NCBI RefSeq assembly: GCF_026163695.1
Contig: NZ_JAOTID010000001.1
Coordinates: 62,001-126,000 of the forward strand
Source of the DNA: Shumkonia mesophila
GTDB taxonomy: Bacteria > Pseudomonadota > Alphaproteobacteria > Rhodospirillales > Shumkoniaceae
Reading direction: 5' to 3'
DNA: 64,000 nucleotides
How positions within the stretch are numbered: the stretch's first letter is position 1; the number at the start of each line of letters is the position of its first letter. This document shows positions 35,265-43,598 of this stretch, in pieces. The notes beneath the pieces were generated by a model. It ran no database searches. It was not told the DNA's origin and saw nothing but the letters and a program-made list of their open reading frames with translations. The translations under genes were made by a program, and so were the position numbers.

Positions 35265-37278
35265 CGCCCGCCTCGAACAGGCGCAGGCCCGCCAGCGGCG
35301 GCTTCATCTTTCCATTGCCGCCGGCTTGGCGGCGATTGCCGTCACCGTGCTGTGCATCGTCGTCTTCACCAACGGCACTTCGGTCAGGATCCTTCCCGAG
35401 GAGGCCGCCGCCAGCGGCCGGATCGAGGTCGTCCAGGGCTTCGGGGCGGCGGTTGGCACCGTCGTCTACACCATCGGCGGCGCCCCGGTGGTGCGGGCGT
35501 CGGCCGCCGGCTACCAGCCGTCCGACCGCCAGATCGCGCCCGGGGAGAAGGGGCGCACCGTCGACATCACCCTGCGCCCGCTACCGGGCCGGCTGATCGC
35601 CGCCACCGCGCCGCAGGACGCCCGCACCCGCTGGTCGATCAACGGCCAGCTGGCGTCGGTTTCCGCGGCGCTCGACCGCCCGCTCGAGGCCGGCGACTAC
35701 GCGCTTTCCATCGACAACCCCTATTTTCGCGTCGAGACCCGGACGGTGACGGTCAAGCGGGGCGAGGAGGTCCGCCTCGAGGTGCCGTTCGAAAGCGTGG
35801 TCGGGCGGCTTCGCATCGAGGCCCTGCCGAAGGATGCCGCCGTCAGCATCGACGACGCGCCGGCCGGCGCCTCGCCCATCGAGCTTGAGAAGAAGGGCGG
35901 CGCCTATCGCATCGCCGTCGCCCATCCCGACTACGTCACCGTCAACGAGGTCGTCGAGATCACCTGGGCCGAGCCCGAGGTGGCGCGCGCCTATAAGCTC
36001 CAGCGCAAGCCGGCGACGCTGAGCTTCAGCGCCACGCCGCCGGGCGGCAGCCTGCTGGTCGACGGCACCCGGGCCGATCCGGCCGCCCCGCTGGCGGTGG
36101 AATCCAACGTCGAGCACAAGGTCAGCTATCTCAAGCCCGGCTACTTTTCCGAGACCCGGTCGATCACCTTGCGGCCGGCCGAAAGCCGCCAGGTGGCTTT
36201 CGCGCTCAAGGCCGAAACCGGCAAGGTCGAGGTGCAGGCCCAGCCGGCCGCCACGGTCTTCGTCAACGGCCAGGAGATGGGCCCGACGCCGATGACGCTG
36301 GAGCTGCCGGCCGTGCCGCACGACATCTCGGTGCGCAAGCCGGGCTATCGCTCGGTCGAGCGCACGGTGACGGCGGACAGCAAGAAGCCGATCCTGGTGC
36401 GCGTCACGCTGGAAACCGAGCTGGCCGCCCGCCTCGGCGCCGCACCCCCGCAGTACACCAACGCGGCCGGCATCGCCTTGAAGCTGTTCAAGCCCACCAG
36501 TTTCGTTTCGGGCGGCACCCGCGCCGAGCCGGGCCAGCGGGCCAACGAGTTCGTCAAAAACATCCGGCTGGAAAAGCCCTTCTACGCCGGCCTGCACGAG
36601 ATTACCCGCGATCAGTACGCCAAGTTCAAGGGCGGCGCGGCAGCGGGCGGGACCGGCAACACGCCCGTTACCGCCATTGGCTGGGAGGACGCGGCGCTTT
36701 TCTGCAATTGGCTGAGCGCCAGAGAAAAGCTCGAACCGGTCTACGTCATGCGAGACGGCAGGCTGGCCTCGGTCAATGCCGCGGCCGACGGCTACCGGCT
36801 GCTCAGTGAAGCCGAGTGGGAGTGGCTGGCCCGCCGGGCCGGCCGCGACAAGCAGACGATCTTTCCGTGGGGCAACGAGGCCGTGGTGCCGCCGATGGCC
36901 GGCAACATCGCCGACGAGGGGGCTCAGGGCAAGGTTCAGGTGTTCGTGCCGGGCTACAACGACGGACAGGCGGGGGTGGCCGCGGTCGGCAGCTTCAAGG
37001 CGGAGCCCTCGGGGCTCTACGACCTGACCGGCAACGTCAGTGAATGGGTGCACGACTTCTATTCGCTGGAACCGCCGGTGGGCAACGCCGTCGAGCGCGA
37101 CCCGCTGGGTCCTTCCTTCGGCGACAGCCATGTTGTCAAAGGCTCGAATTGGCGCTCTGCTACGCGCAGCGAGCTTCGCGCCGCCTATCGCGACGGCCTG
37201 ATGGCGGGCCGCGACGACGTCGGATTTCGGATCGGGAGATATGTGTATGGAGGTCCTGGCGATGCCAAGGCTCAGTAG
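35251..37278 (+). CDS. Membrane-anchored PEGA-repeat protein with FGE-sulfatase-like C-terminal domain
   Basis: 675 residues. One membrane helix at 20-40 (HLSIAAGLAAIAVTVLCIVV) and about five PEGA-like repeats (residues 50-410, e.g. YALSIDNPYF, KVSYLKPGYF, HDISVRKPGY). The last 240 residues are an FGE-sulfatase (SUMF1) domain: LHEITRDQYAKF, TAIGWEDAALFCNWLSAREK, LSEAEWEWLARRA, FPWGNE, GLYDLTGNVSEWVHDFY, SNWRSATRSELRAAYR and GFRIGRYV. The two copper-site cysteines of true formylglycine-generating enzymes are absent from the SNWRSATRSE region, so a binding or other catalytic role is more likely. Overlap with both neighbours implies coupling. Confidence 0.85.
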   Translation: MNDYNARLEQAQARQRRLHLSIAAGLAAIAVTVLCIVVFTNGTSVRILPEEAAASGRIEVVQGFGAAVGTVVYTIGGAPVVRASAAGYQPSDRQIAPGEKGRTVDITLRPLPGRLIAATAPQDARTRWSINGQLASVSAALDRPLEAGDYALSIDNPYFRVETRTVTVKRGEEVRLEVPFESVVGRLRIEALPKDAAVSIDDAPAGASPIELEKKGGAYRIAVAHPDYVTVNEVVEITWAEPEVARAYKLQRKPATLSFSATPPGGSLLVDGTRADPAAPLAVESNVEHKVSYLKPGYFSETRSITLRPAESRQVAFALKAETGKVEVQAQPAATVFVNGQEMGPTPMTLELPAVPHDISVRKPGYRSVERTVTADSKKPILVRVTLETELAARLGAAPPQYTNAAGIALKLFKPTSFVSGGTRAEPGQRANEFVKNIRLEKPFYAGLHEITRDQYAKFKGGAAAGGTGNTPVTAIGWEDAALFCNWLSAREKLEPVYVMRDGRLASVNAAADGYRLLSEAEWEWLARRAGRDKQTIFPWGNEAVVPPMAGNIADEGAQGKVQVFVPGYNDGQAGVAAVGSFKAEPSGLYDLTGNVSEWVHDFYSLEPPVGNAVERDPLGPSFGDSHVVKGSNWRSATRSELRAAYRDGLMAGRDDVGFRIGRYVYGGPGDAKAQ

Positions 37279-37402
37279 GAAGGTGAAGCGCTGGATCGTG
37301 ATCGTGGCGGCGGTGATCGCCTGTGGGGGCATGATCAATTTCGCCATCGCCCAGTCCGGCATCAGCCTCGATTCGCCGGTCTCGTTCCCGGTGGACATCT
37401 GA
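37262..37402 (+). CDS. 46-residue membrane peptide in the vWA/ExbB-like locus
   Basis: Small protein too short for most gene finders. ATG 37262 is preceded by GGAGG at 8 bp and lies inside the end of the PEGA/FGE gene (17-bp overlap); the stop at 37402 is 1 bp before the ExbB-like start. A basic start (MPRLSRKVKRW) is followed by a hydrophobic helix (IVIVAAVIACGGMINFAIA) and a short tail ending SPVSFPVDI. Either a single-pass membrane peptide or one with a signal peptide (cut near AIA-Q). A translational reading frame through this tight gap makes coding likely; there are no known homologues I can name. Confidence 0.65.
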   Translation: MPRLSRKVKRWIVIVAAVIACGGMINFAIAQSGISLDSPVSFPVDI

Positions 37403-37403
37403 C

Positions 37404-38171
37404 ATGCGCCAGATGCTCCCCAGCCTGGCGGCGCTCGTGCTGTCCACCGTTCTCGTCCACCTCGCCTACATCGGCTACATCCGCCCCGAGGCCGCGCTGG
37501 CCATCGAGATCGCCCAGCAGGCCGGGCAGTCGGCGCCGCGCGACATCTTCGTCATCCTCAAGGACTGGGAGCAGGAGATCTGCATCGTCCTGATGTTCTG
37601 GGGGTCGTTCCTGATTCTCAGCAAGTCCTTCGCCATCATGAAGCACCGCTACCTGTTCACGGTGGACCTGCTGGACGGCGCCACCCGCCAGCAGGAGGAC
37701 CTGAAGTCGGTCCTGGATTCCTTGGGCAACCTGCCCGCCAACATCCGGGAAACGCCGCTGGTCCGCACCCTGATGGCGAGCCTCCGGCGCTTTCTGATCA
37801 CCGGCGACGTCCAGAACACCTCGGAGGCCATCGAATCCAGCATCGAGGCCCTGGCCGTCAAGCAGGAGGCGGAAAATTCGATGATCCGCTACCTGATCTG
37901 GGCGATCCCCTCGATCGGCTTCATCGGCACGGTGCGCGGCATCGGCGAGGCGCTGTCGCTGGCCGACCAGGCGCTGGCCGGCGACATCACGGGCATGACC
38001 AACAGCCTGGGGATCGCCTTCAACTCGACCCTGGTGGCGCTGCTGATCAGCATCCTGCTGATGTTCTTCCTGCACCAGCTGCAGCGCCTGCAGGACGGGC
38101 TGGTCGTCGACACCCAGGCCTATTGCGAAAGCTTTCTTCTCAACCGGATCAGCGAAGTAGGTCACATCTGA
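37404..38171 (+). CDS. MotA/TolQ/ExbB-type proton-channel-like protein
   Basis: 255 residues and probably four membrane helices: 7-26, 58-78, 163-185 and about 208-232. The last two carry the family core: WAIPSIGFIGTVRGIGEAL (compare the LLGLLGTV segment of ExbB) and LGIAFNSTLVALLISILLMF. In ExbB/TolQ/MotA this core surrounds the ion-conducting pentamer, which takes up an Asp-bearing helix of ExbD/TolR/MotB. The two vWA proteins encoded next to it have N-terminal helices with an Asp (SFLDI), making them candidate ExbD-like partners. Gene is 1 bp after the 46-residue peptide gene. Confidence 0.85.
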   Translation: MRQMLPSLAALVLSTVLVHLAYIGYIRPEAALAIEIAQQAGQSAPRDIFVILKDWEQEICIVLMFWGSFLILSKSFAIMKHRYLFTVDLLDGATRQQEDLKSVLDSLGNLPANIRETPLVRTLMASLRRFLITGDVQNTSEAIESSIEALAVKQEAENSMIRYLIWAIPSIGFIGTVRGIGEALSLADQALAGDITGMTNSLGIAFNSTLVALLISILLMFFLHQLQRLQDGLVVDTQAYCESFLLNRISEVGHI

Positions 38172-39232
38172 AACCCAGGCGCACGATCGAAGGGCTGAAC
38201 CTGTCGTTCCTCGACATCATGGCGTGTGGGTTGGGGGCGATCATCCTCGTCTTCATGCTGGTCAAGCACAACGCCGCCGACAGCGTGCCCGAGACCGAGC
38301 TTCTGGCGGCCGACATCGCCCGCCTCGAAGCCGAAGAGCAGCAGATCCGCGGCCGCATCGAGGCAGTGAAGGCCGAGACCGAGCAGGCCGAGAAGGGGAT
38401 CAAGGCGGCATCCGGCCAGATCGCCAGCCTGGAATCCTCGGTCGAGGCCAGCCGGCAGACCGCCGCCCAGAGCCAGAGCAAGATCGCCCAACTCAAGGAA
38501 ACCATCGAGAAGACCGAGATCGCCGAGACGTCCGACGTCGTCGAATCCCCGAAGGCGGGCGAGGAAACCTACCTGATGGGGCTCAAGGTCGAGGGGCGGC
38601 GGATCGCCATCTTGGTCGACTCCAGCGCCTCGATGACCGACGAGACCCTGATCGAGATCATCCGCCGCAAGAGCAGCCCCGACGCGGTGAAGCGCCAGGG
38701 CCCGAAGTGGAAGCGGACCAAGGAAGTGGTCAAGTGGCTGCTGGCCCGGGTGCCCGACATCTCGGAAGTCGCCGTCATGGCCTTCAACGAGAAGGCCATC
38801 CCACTGGGCGGCGGCGCTTGGCTCAAGGGTTCCGACGGCGGGGCGATCGCCCGCGTGCTCAGCGAGCTCGATGGCCTGGTGCCGGCCGGCGCCACCAACC
38901 TGCAGGCCGGGCTCAACGGCTTGGCGCCGCTGCGGGCGAGCAACCTCTACGTCGTCACCGACGGACTGCCGACGGCGGGGGAGTCCAACTACCGCAGCCT
39001 CAATCCGTTTTCCGCCTGCGCGGCGCTGTGGGGAAGCGCCAGCACCATCTCGGGCGAATGCCGCTCCCGGCTGTTCCTCCAGACCCTGACCGAGAGCGGC
39101 GCCAAGGGCGGCGGCGTCGTCAATGTCATCCTGCTGCCGATCGAGGGCGACCCGGAAGCGACGCCCGCGTTCTGGGCGTGGACGGCGGCGACCGGCGGGC
39201 TTCTCATCAGCCCCGTGGGTAACTGGCCATGA
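38123..39232 (+). CDS. Membrane-anchored vWA-domain protein 1
   Basis: Up to 369 residues. N-terminal helix LSFLDIMACGLGAIILVF, then a coiled coil (about 60-130, Glu/Gln/Lys-rich), then a von Willebrand A domain with the MIDAS motif DSSASMT (residues 166-172), the Thr site AGATNLQAGL and YVVTDGLPT. Start unclear: no ATG or GTG stands before the helix. A TTG at 38123 overlaps the ExbB-like gene by 49 bp; a CTG at 38168 forms a CTGA overlap with its stop and has GTAGG just upstream. The next vWA gene overlaps its stop by 4 bp. Confidence 0.85.
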   Translation: MRKLSSQPDQRSRSHLKPRRTIEGLNLSFLDIMACGLGAIILVFMLVKHNAADSVPETELLAADIARLEAEEQQIRGRIEAVKAETEQAEKGIKAASGQIASLESSVEASRQTAAQSQSKIAQLKETIEKTEIAETSDVVESPKAGEETYLMGLKVEGRRIAILVDSSASMTDETLIEIIRRKSSPDAVKRQGPKWKRTKEVVKWLLARVPDISEVAVMAFNEKAIPLGGGAWLKGSDGGAIARVLSELDGLVPAGATNLQAGLNGLAPLRASNLYVVTDGLPTAGESNYRSLNPFSACAALWGSASTISGECRSRLFLQTLTESGAKGGGVVNVILLPIEGDPEATPAFWAWTAATGGLLISPVGNWP

Positions 39233-40173
39233 AGCGGCGAAGCCGGGCGCTCGAGATTTTCAGCCTGTCGTTCCTCGACATCATCTCGTGCGGGTTCGGC
39301 GCCGTCGTGCTTTTGGTGCTGATTTCCGACAACGCCGAGCTTGCGGCCTCGGCCGACCAAGCCGGCACGGCGGCCATGCTGGGCGAGGTGCTGGAGGGCG
39401 AGAAGACCATCGACAGCCTGAGCGCGGAACTGGACCGCCAGTCGGAGGCCCTGCAGGGCCGCCAGACCCTGCAGGCCAGCTTCGAGCGCCGCGCCGCCCT
39501 GCTGCGTCAGTCGTTGAGCAACGCCACCCGCCAAGCCCAGGAGCTGGCCGCCCAGAAGGAGGGCCTGGAAATGGTCCAGACCTCGCTCAAGAAGGCGGCC
39601 ATCACGCCGGCCACGGCCGAGAAGCGCGACGAGGAAGTCGGCGGCATCCCGGTCGACAGCGACTACGTGATCTTCATCGTCGACACCTCGGGCAGCATGC
39701 AGAACATCTGGTCGCGCGTGACCAGCGAGATGAAAAGCGTGCTGGCCATTCACCCCAAGGTGAAGGGCTTCCAGATCATGAACGACATGGGCACGCACCT
39801 GATCTCGGGATACCGGGGACAATGGATCCCCGACACTCCCGGCCGGCGGGACAGCGCGTTCAAGCTGTTCACGGGCTGGACCTCGGCCTCCAACAGCAGC
39901 CCGGTCGAGGGCCTCGAGGCGGCGCTGCGCCAGTACGCCAAGCCCGGCGTCTCGCTTTCCATCTACGTCTTCGGGGATGACTACACCGGCGCGTCCTACG
40001 AACCGGTGCTGGACATGATCGCCCGCCTGAACGCCAACCGCGCGAGCGGCGACCAACTGGCCAAGATCCACGGCGTCGGCTTCATGTCGCCGGGCACCAC
40101 CAACCGCTTCGGCATCCTGATGCGCGAAGTGGCGCGGCGCAACGGCGGCACTTTCCTCGCCCTTAAGCGGTGA
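39229..40173 (+). CDS. Membrane-anchored vWA-domain protein 2
   Basis: 314 residues and a diverged copy of the preceding protein: N-terminal helix LSFLDIISCGFGAVVLLVL, coiled coil (about 55-120), vWA domain with MIDAS DTSGSMQ (from residue 152), a Thr-containing loop FTGWTSASNSSPVEGL, and a closing IHGVGFMSPG. ATG overlaps the stop of vWA protein 1 (ATGA). The shared SFLDI-x2-CG-x-GA helix motif in both proteins hints that they form a heteromeric pair in the membrane. Last gene of the locus; the sugar gene beyond it is convergent. Confidence 0.88.
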   Translation: MKRRSRALEIFSLSFLDIISCGFGAVVLLVLISDNAELAASADQAGTAAMLGEVLEGEKTIDSLSAELDRQSEALQGRQTLQASFERRAALLRQSLSNATRQAQELAAQKEGLEMVQTSLKKAAITPATAEKRDEEVGGIPVDSDYVIFIVDTSGSMQNIWSRVTSEMKSVLAIHPKVKGFQIMNDMGTHLISGYRGQWIPDTPGRRDSAFKLFTGWTSASNSSPVEGLEAALRQYAKPGVSLSIYVFGDDYTGASYEPVLDMIARLNANRASGDQLAKIHGVGFMSPGTTNRFGILMREVARRNGGTFLALKR

Positions 40174-40282
40174 CCGTTCGAGTTTTGGCGCCGCGGACAT
40201 ATAGTCAGGCAAGGTTAGCGTGGAAGTTTCTCCGGGACCGGCCGACTACGCAATGATCGACGGGTTTCACTGAGTACGGGCC

Positions 40283-41452
40283 CTAAAGCCGCACCCACGC
40301 GCCATCCTGGGCGGTCGAGCGCAGGCAGGCGTCGATAAAGGCAAGGCCGGCCAACCCGTCCTCGGCGGTCGGATAAAGCACCTCCGCATCGGGTTCTCCA
40401 CGGGTCCGTGCCGTCCTAATCGCTCGCGCCGCCTCGGCATACAGATTGGCGAACGCCTCGAGGTAGCCTTCGGGATGGCCGGACGGAATGCGGCTCACGC
40501 GGGCGGCCGGCGCCGTCGCGCCGGCTCCGGCCCGGGTGAGCAAACGGCTCGGCTGTCCGAACGGGGTGAACCGCATGGTGTTGGGCTCTTCCTGAGCCCA
40601 TTCGAGCCCGCCCTTGGAGCCGTAGACGCGCAAGCGCAGGCCGTTCTCGTTGCCCGGCGCCACCTGACTGGCCCACAACATGCCCTTGGCGCCGCCGGCG
40701 AAGCGCAGCAGCACGTGGACGTTGTCGTCGAGGCGCCGGCCGACGACGAAGGTGGTCAGATCGGCGCACACGGACTCCAACCGGAGTCCGGTGACGAAAC
40801 AAGCCAGGTTGTAAGCGTGGGTGCCGATGTCGCCGATGCAGCCGCCCGGTCCCGAGCGGCCGGGATCGGTCCGCCATCCGGCCTGCTTCTGGCCGGTGTC
40901 CTCGAGCTTCTCGGTCAGCCAGTCCTGGGCGTACTCGGCCTGCACGACCCGGATCTCGCCGAGTTCGCCGGCCTCGACCATGGCGCGCGCCTGGCGGATC
41001 AGCGGATAGCCCGTGTAGTTGTGGGTCAGCACGAACAGCCTGCCGCTGCCGGCGGCGAGACGCGCAAGCTCCTTCGCCTCCTCCAGCGTCGCCGTCATCG
41101 GCTTGTCGCAGATCACGTGGATTCCACGGGCCAGAAACTCGCGGGCGATCGGCAAGTGCATGTGGTTCGGCGTGACGATGGATACCGCCTCGATGCCGTC
41201 TTTACGCCGCGATTCGGCCTCGGCCATCGCCGCAAAGGTGGTGTAGATGCGATCCGGTGCCAGCCCCAGTTCGCGACCCGAAGCCTCGGCCTTCTCCGGC
41301 GTGCTGGACAGGGCACCGGCCACCAGTTCGAATTCGTCGTCAAGCCGGGCCGCGATGCGGTGAACGGCGCCGATGAACGCCCCCTGCCCGCCGCCGACCA
41401 TGCCCAGGCGGATACGCAGCGAGCGCACCATGCCATGTCCTTCAATCGCCAT
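40283..41452 (-). CDS. Gfo/Idh/MocA-family oxidoreductase
   Basis: NAD(P)-dependent sugar or cyclitol oxidoreductase, 389 residues. Rossmann motif LGMVGGGQGAFIG, the Lys-Pro motif (ICDKPMTATLEEA) that carries the catalytic Lys, and the GGCIGDIGTHAYNLACF active-site block with a His. AAGGAGGAG stands 7 bp before the ATG at 41452. Last gene of the LacI-controlled minus-strand locus, 14 bp after the TIM-barrel gene. The substrate is probably the hexose or its 3-keto form handled by its neighbours. Confidence 0.92.
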   Translation of the reverse strand: MAIEGHGMVRSLRIRLGMVGGGQGAFIGAVHRIAARLDDEFELVAGALSSTPEKAEASGRELGLAPDRIYTTFAAMAEAESRRKDGIEAVSIVTPNHMHLPIAREFLARGIHVICDKPMTATLEEAKELARLAAGSGRLFVLTHNYTGYPLIRQARAMVEAGELGEIRVVQAEYAQDWLTEKLEDTGQKQAGWRTDPGRSGPGGCIGDIGTHAYNLACFVTGLRLESVCADLTTFVVGRRLDDNVHVLLRFAGGAKGMLWASQVAPGNENGLRLRVYGSKGGLEWAQEEPNTMRFTPFGQPSRLLTRAGAGATAPAARVSRIPSGHPEGYLEAFANLYAEAARAIRTARTRGEPDAEVLYPTAEDGLAGLAFIDACLRSTAQDGAWVRL

Positions 41453-41466
41453 GACTGAACTCCTCC

Positions 41467-42522
41467 TTACGACAAGCCGAGCCGCCGCCGGTTGGCCGCC
41501 TCATCGGCGCCACCGCCGGCAAAGTCGTCGAACGCCTTTTCGGTGACGCGGATGATATGGTCCTTGACGAACGCCGCACCCTCGACGGCGCCATCCTCGG
41601 GATGCTTCAGGCAGCACTCCCATTCCACCACCGCCCAGCCCTCGAAATCGTTGGCCGCGAACTTGGAAAAGATGGCGCCGAAGTCGATGTGGCCGTCGCC
41701 CAGCGAGCGAAACCGGCCGGCGCGGTCGACCCACGGCTGGTAGCCGGAATAAACCCCCTGGCGGCCGGTCGGGTTGAATTCCGCGTCCTTGACGTGGAAC
41801 ATCTTGATGCGGTCCTTGTAGATGTCGATGTTCTCCAGATAGTCGAGGGCCTGGAGCACGTAGTGCGACGGGTCGTAGAGCATGTTGCAGCGGGGATGGC
41901 CGCCCACCCGCTCCAGGAACATCTCGAAGGTGATGCCGTCGTGCAGGTCCTCGCCGGGATGGATCTCGTAGCAGACGTCGATGCCGCACCTGTCGGCGGC
42001 ATCGAGGATGGGCCGCCAACGGCGCGCCAGTTCTCCGAACGCGGTATCGATCAGCCCGGCCGGACGCTGCGGCCACGGATAGAGGAATGGCCAGGCAAAG
42101 CCGCCGGAAAAAGTGGCGAGAGCGACCGTTCCCAGGTTCTGTGACGCCCGCAGCGCCTTCGTCATCTGGTCGACCGCCCACTCGCGCCGCGCCTCGGGTT
42201 TGCCCCGCACCTCGGGCGCGGCGAACGCATCGAACGCCTCGTCATAGGCGGGATGGACGGCCACCAACTGTCCCTGCAAGTGGGTTGCCAGCTCGGTGAC
42301 CTGAATGCCGTTGGCCGCCGCCACGCCCTTGATCTCGTCGCAATAGGTCTTGGACTCGGCGGCCTTCGCCAGGTCGAAGAGCCGCCCGTCCCAGGCCGGG
42401 ATCTGGACCCCGACATAGCCGCACTCGGCGGCCCATTTCGTGATGCCGTCCCACGAGTTGAACGGCGCCGCGTCGCCGGCGAACTGCGCCAGGAAAAGCG
42501 CCGGTCCCTTGATCGTTTTCAT
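41467..42522 (-). CDS. TIM-barrel sugar isomerase/epimerase (AP endonuclease 2-like)
   Basis: 351 residues, longer than the usual 270-300. Xylose-isomerase-like TIM barrel with metal-site candidates in YEIHPGEDLHDG, NMLYDPSHYVLQ, MFHVKDAEF and VVEWECCLKHP. ATG 42522 has GGGAG; the longer frame reaches 42909 without homology. Neighbouring a Gfo/Idh/MocA enzyme it may isomerise, epimerise or cleave a keto-sugar. Confidence 0.9.
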   Translation of the reverse strand: MKTIKGPALFLAQFAGDAAPFNSWDGITKWAAECGYVGVQIPAWDGRLFDLAKAAESKTYCDEIKGVAAANGIQVTELATHLQGQLVAVHPAYDEAFDAFAAPEVRGKPEARREWAVDQMTKALRASQNLGTVALATFSGGFAWPFLYPWPQRPAGLIDTAFGELARRWRPILDAADRCGIDVCYEIHPGEDLHDGITFEMFLERVGGHPRCNMLYDPSHYVLQALDYLENIDIYKDRIKMFHVKDAEFNPTGRQGVYSGYQPWVDRAGRFRSLGDGHIDFGAIFSKFAANDFEGWAVVEWECCLKHPEDGAVEGAAFVKDHIIRVTEKAFDDFAGGGADEAANRRRLGLS

Positions 42523-42605
42523 CTCGCACTCCCGTTCATGTGAACCTTGCTTGTCGGTGGGAAACCGGAAAGCGGACCGGCACGCGGCCCGCCTTCCAGG
42601 CCTGC

Positions 42606-43556
42606 TCAGAAGGGGGAGTCGGGATAGTAGAACTGCTTGGCGTTCTCCGGCGTGATGAGGACGGAGTCGATGATGTATTCCTTCTTCGTCTCCTTGCCGC
42701 CGGCCATCTTTCCCGCGGTGATCTCCATGGCATCGGCGATCATGGTCGGCGGATAGGTGACGTCGACCGGAATCAGCTTGTCGCCGTCCATCACCCGCTT
42801 GACGATGTCCTTCATGCCGGCGCCACCGACAACAAAGAGTTTGTCCTGGCGGCCGGCCTGGCGGATCGCCTCCATGGCGCCGAGCGAGATGTCGTCGTCC
42901 TGCGCCCACACGGCGTCGATCTCGGGGAAACGCGCCAGGAAATCCTGCATCACCTTGAAGCCGTCGTCGCGGTTCCAGTTGGCGTACTGCGAGGCCAACA
43001 CCTCGATGTCGCTGCCCTTGATCGCCTTCATGAAGGCATCGAAGCGCTGGTTGTCGATCACCGTCGGGATGCCCCGGAGAACGACGATCTTGGCGGATTT
43101 GCCTTCAAGGCGCTTGCGCATGTACTCGCCGGATATCCGGCCCATCTGCGGGTTGTTGCCGGCCACGTAGATGTCCTGGATCGACGGGTCCCCGAGGCCG
43201 CGGTCGACGACGGTGACGAAGACGCCAGACTGTTTGACCTGGCGCACCGGATCGGTCAGCGGGTCGGATTCGAACGGTAGGATGACCAGCGTCTTGATCT
43301 GGTGGATGGAGACGAGATCCTCGAGGTCGTTCGCCTGGCGGGCGGCATCGGGCGCCGAAACCAGCACGATCTTGAGGTTCGGGTATTGCTTCTCGAGACG
43401 TTCTTTCGCCTGCTGGGCGTGGAAATTGATGCCTCCCGTCCACCCATGCGTGGCCGCGGGAATCGAGACTCCCATCTTGATCTCCTCGGCCGCGTGGGTC
43501 GCCGTGACGGCGGCGAGGCCGAGCGCGATGGCTGCGAGCGATGATTTGAACCACAT
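42606..43556 (-). CDS. CUT2-family sugar-binding periplasmic protein (RbsB-like)
   Basis: Receptor for a sugar ABC importer, 316 residues. Signal peptide ending near residue 22 (THAAEE). Periplasmic_binding_4 features: GVSIPAATHGWTGGINFHAQ, the hinge LVILPFESDPLTDPV, and VWAQDDDISLGAME. Encoded after its ATPase and permease in the operon, an unusual order compared with the common receptor-first order. Ligand unknown. Confidence 0.93.
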   Translation of the reverse strand: MWFKSSLAAIALGLAAVTATHAAEEIKMGVSIPAATHGWTGGINFHAQQAKERLEKQYPNLKIVLVSAPDAARQANDLEDLVSIHQIKTLVILPFESDPLTDPVRQVKQSGVFVTVVDRGLGDPSIQDIYVAGNNPQMGRISGEYMRKRLEGKSAKIVVLRGIPTVIDNQRFDAFMKAIKGSDIEVLASQYANWNRDDGFKVMQDFLARFPEIDAVWAQDDDISLGAMEAIRQAGRQDKLFVVGGAGMKDIVKRVMDGDKLIPVDVTYPPTMIADAMEITAGKMAGGKETKKEYIIDSVLITPENAKQFYYPDSPF

Positions 43557-43598
43557 GGCTTTTCTCCCCGTACTGTGATGCGGCCGGCCGGTGGCAAT

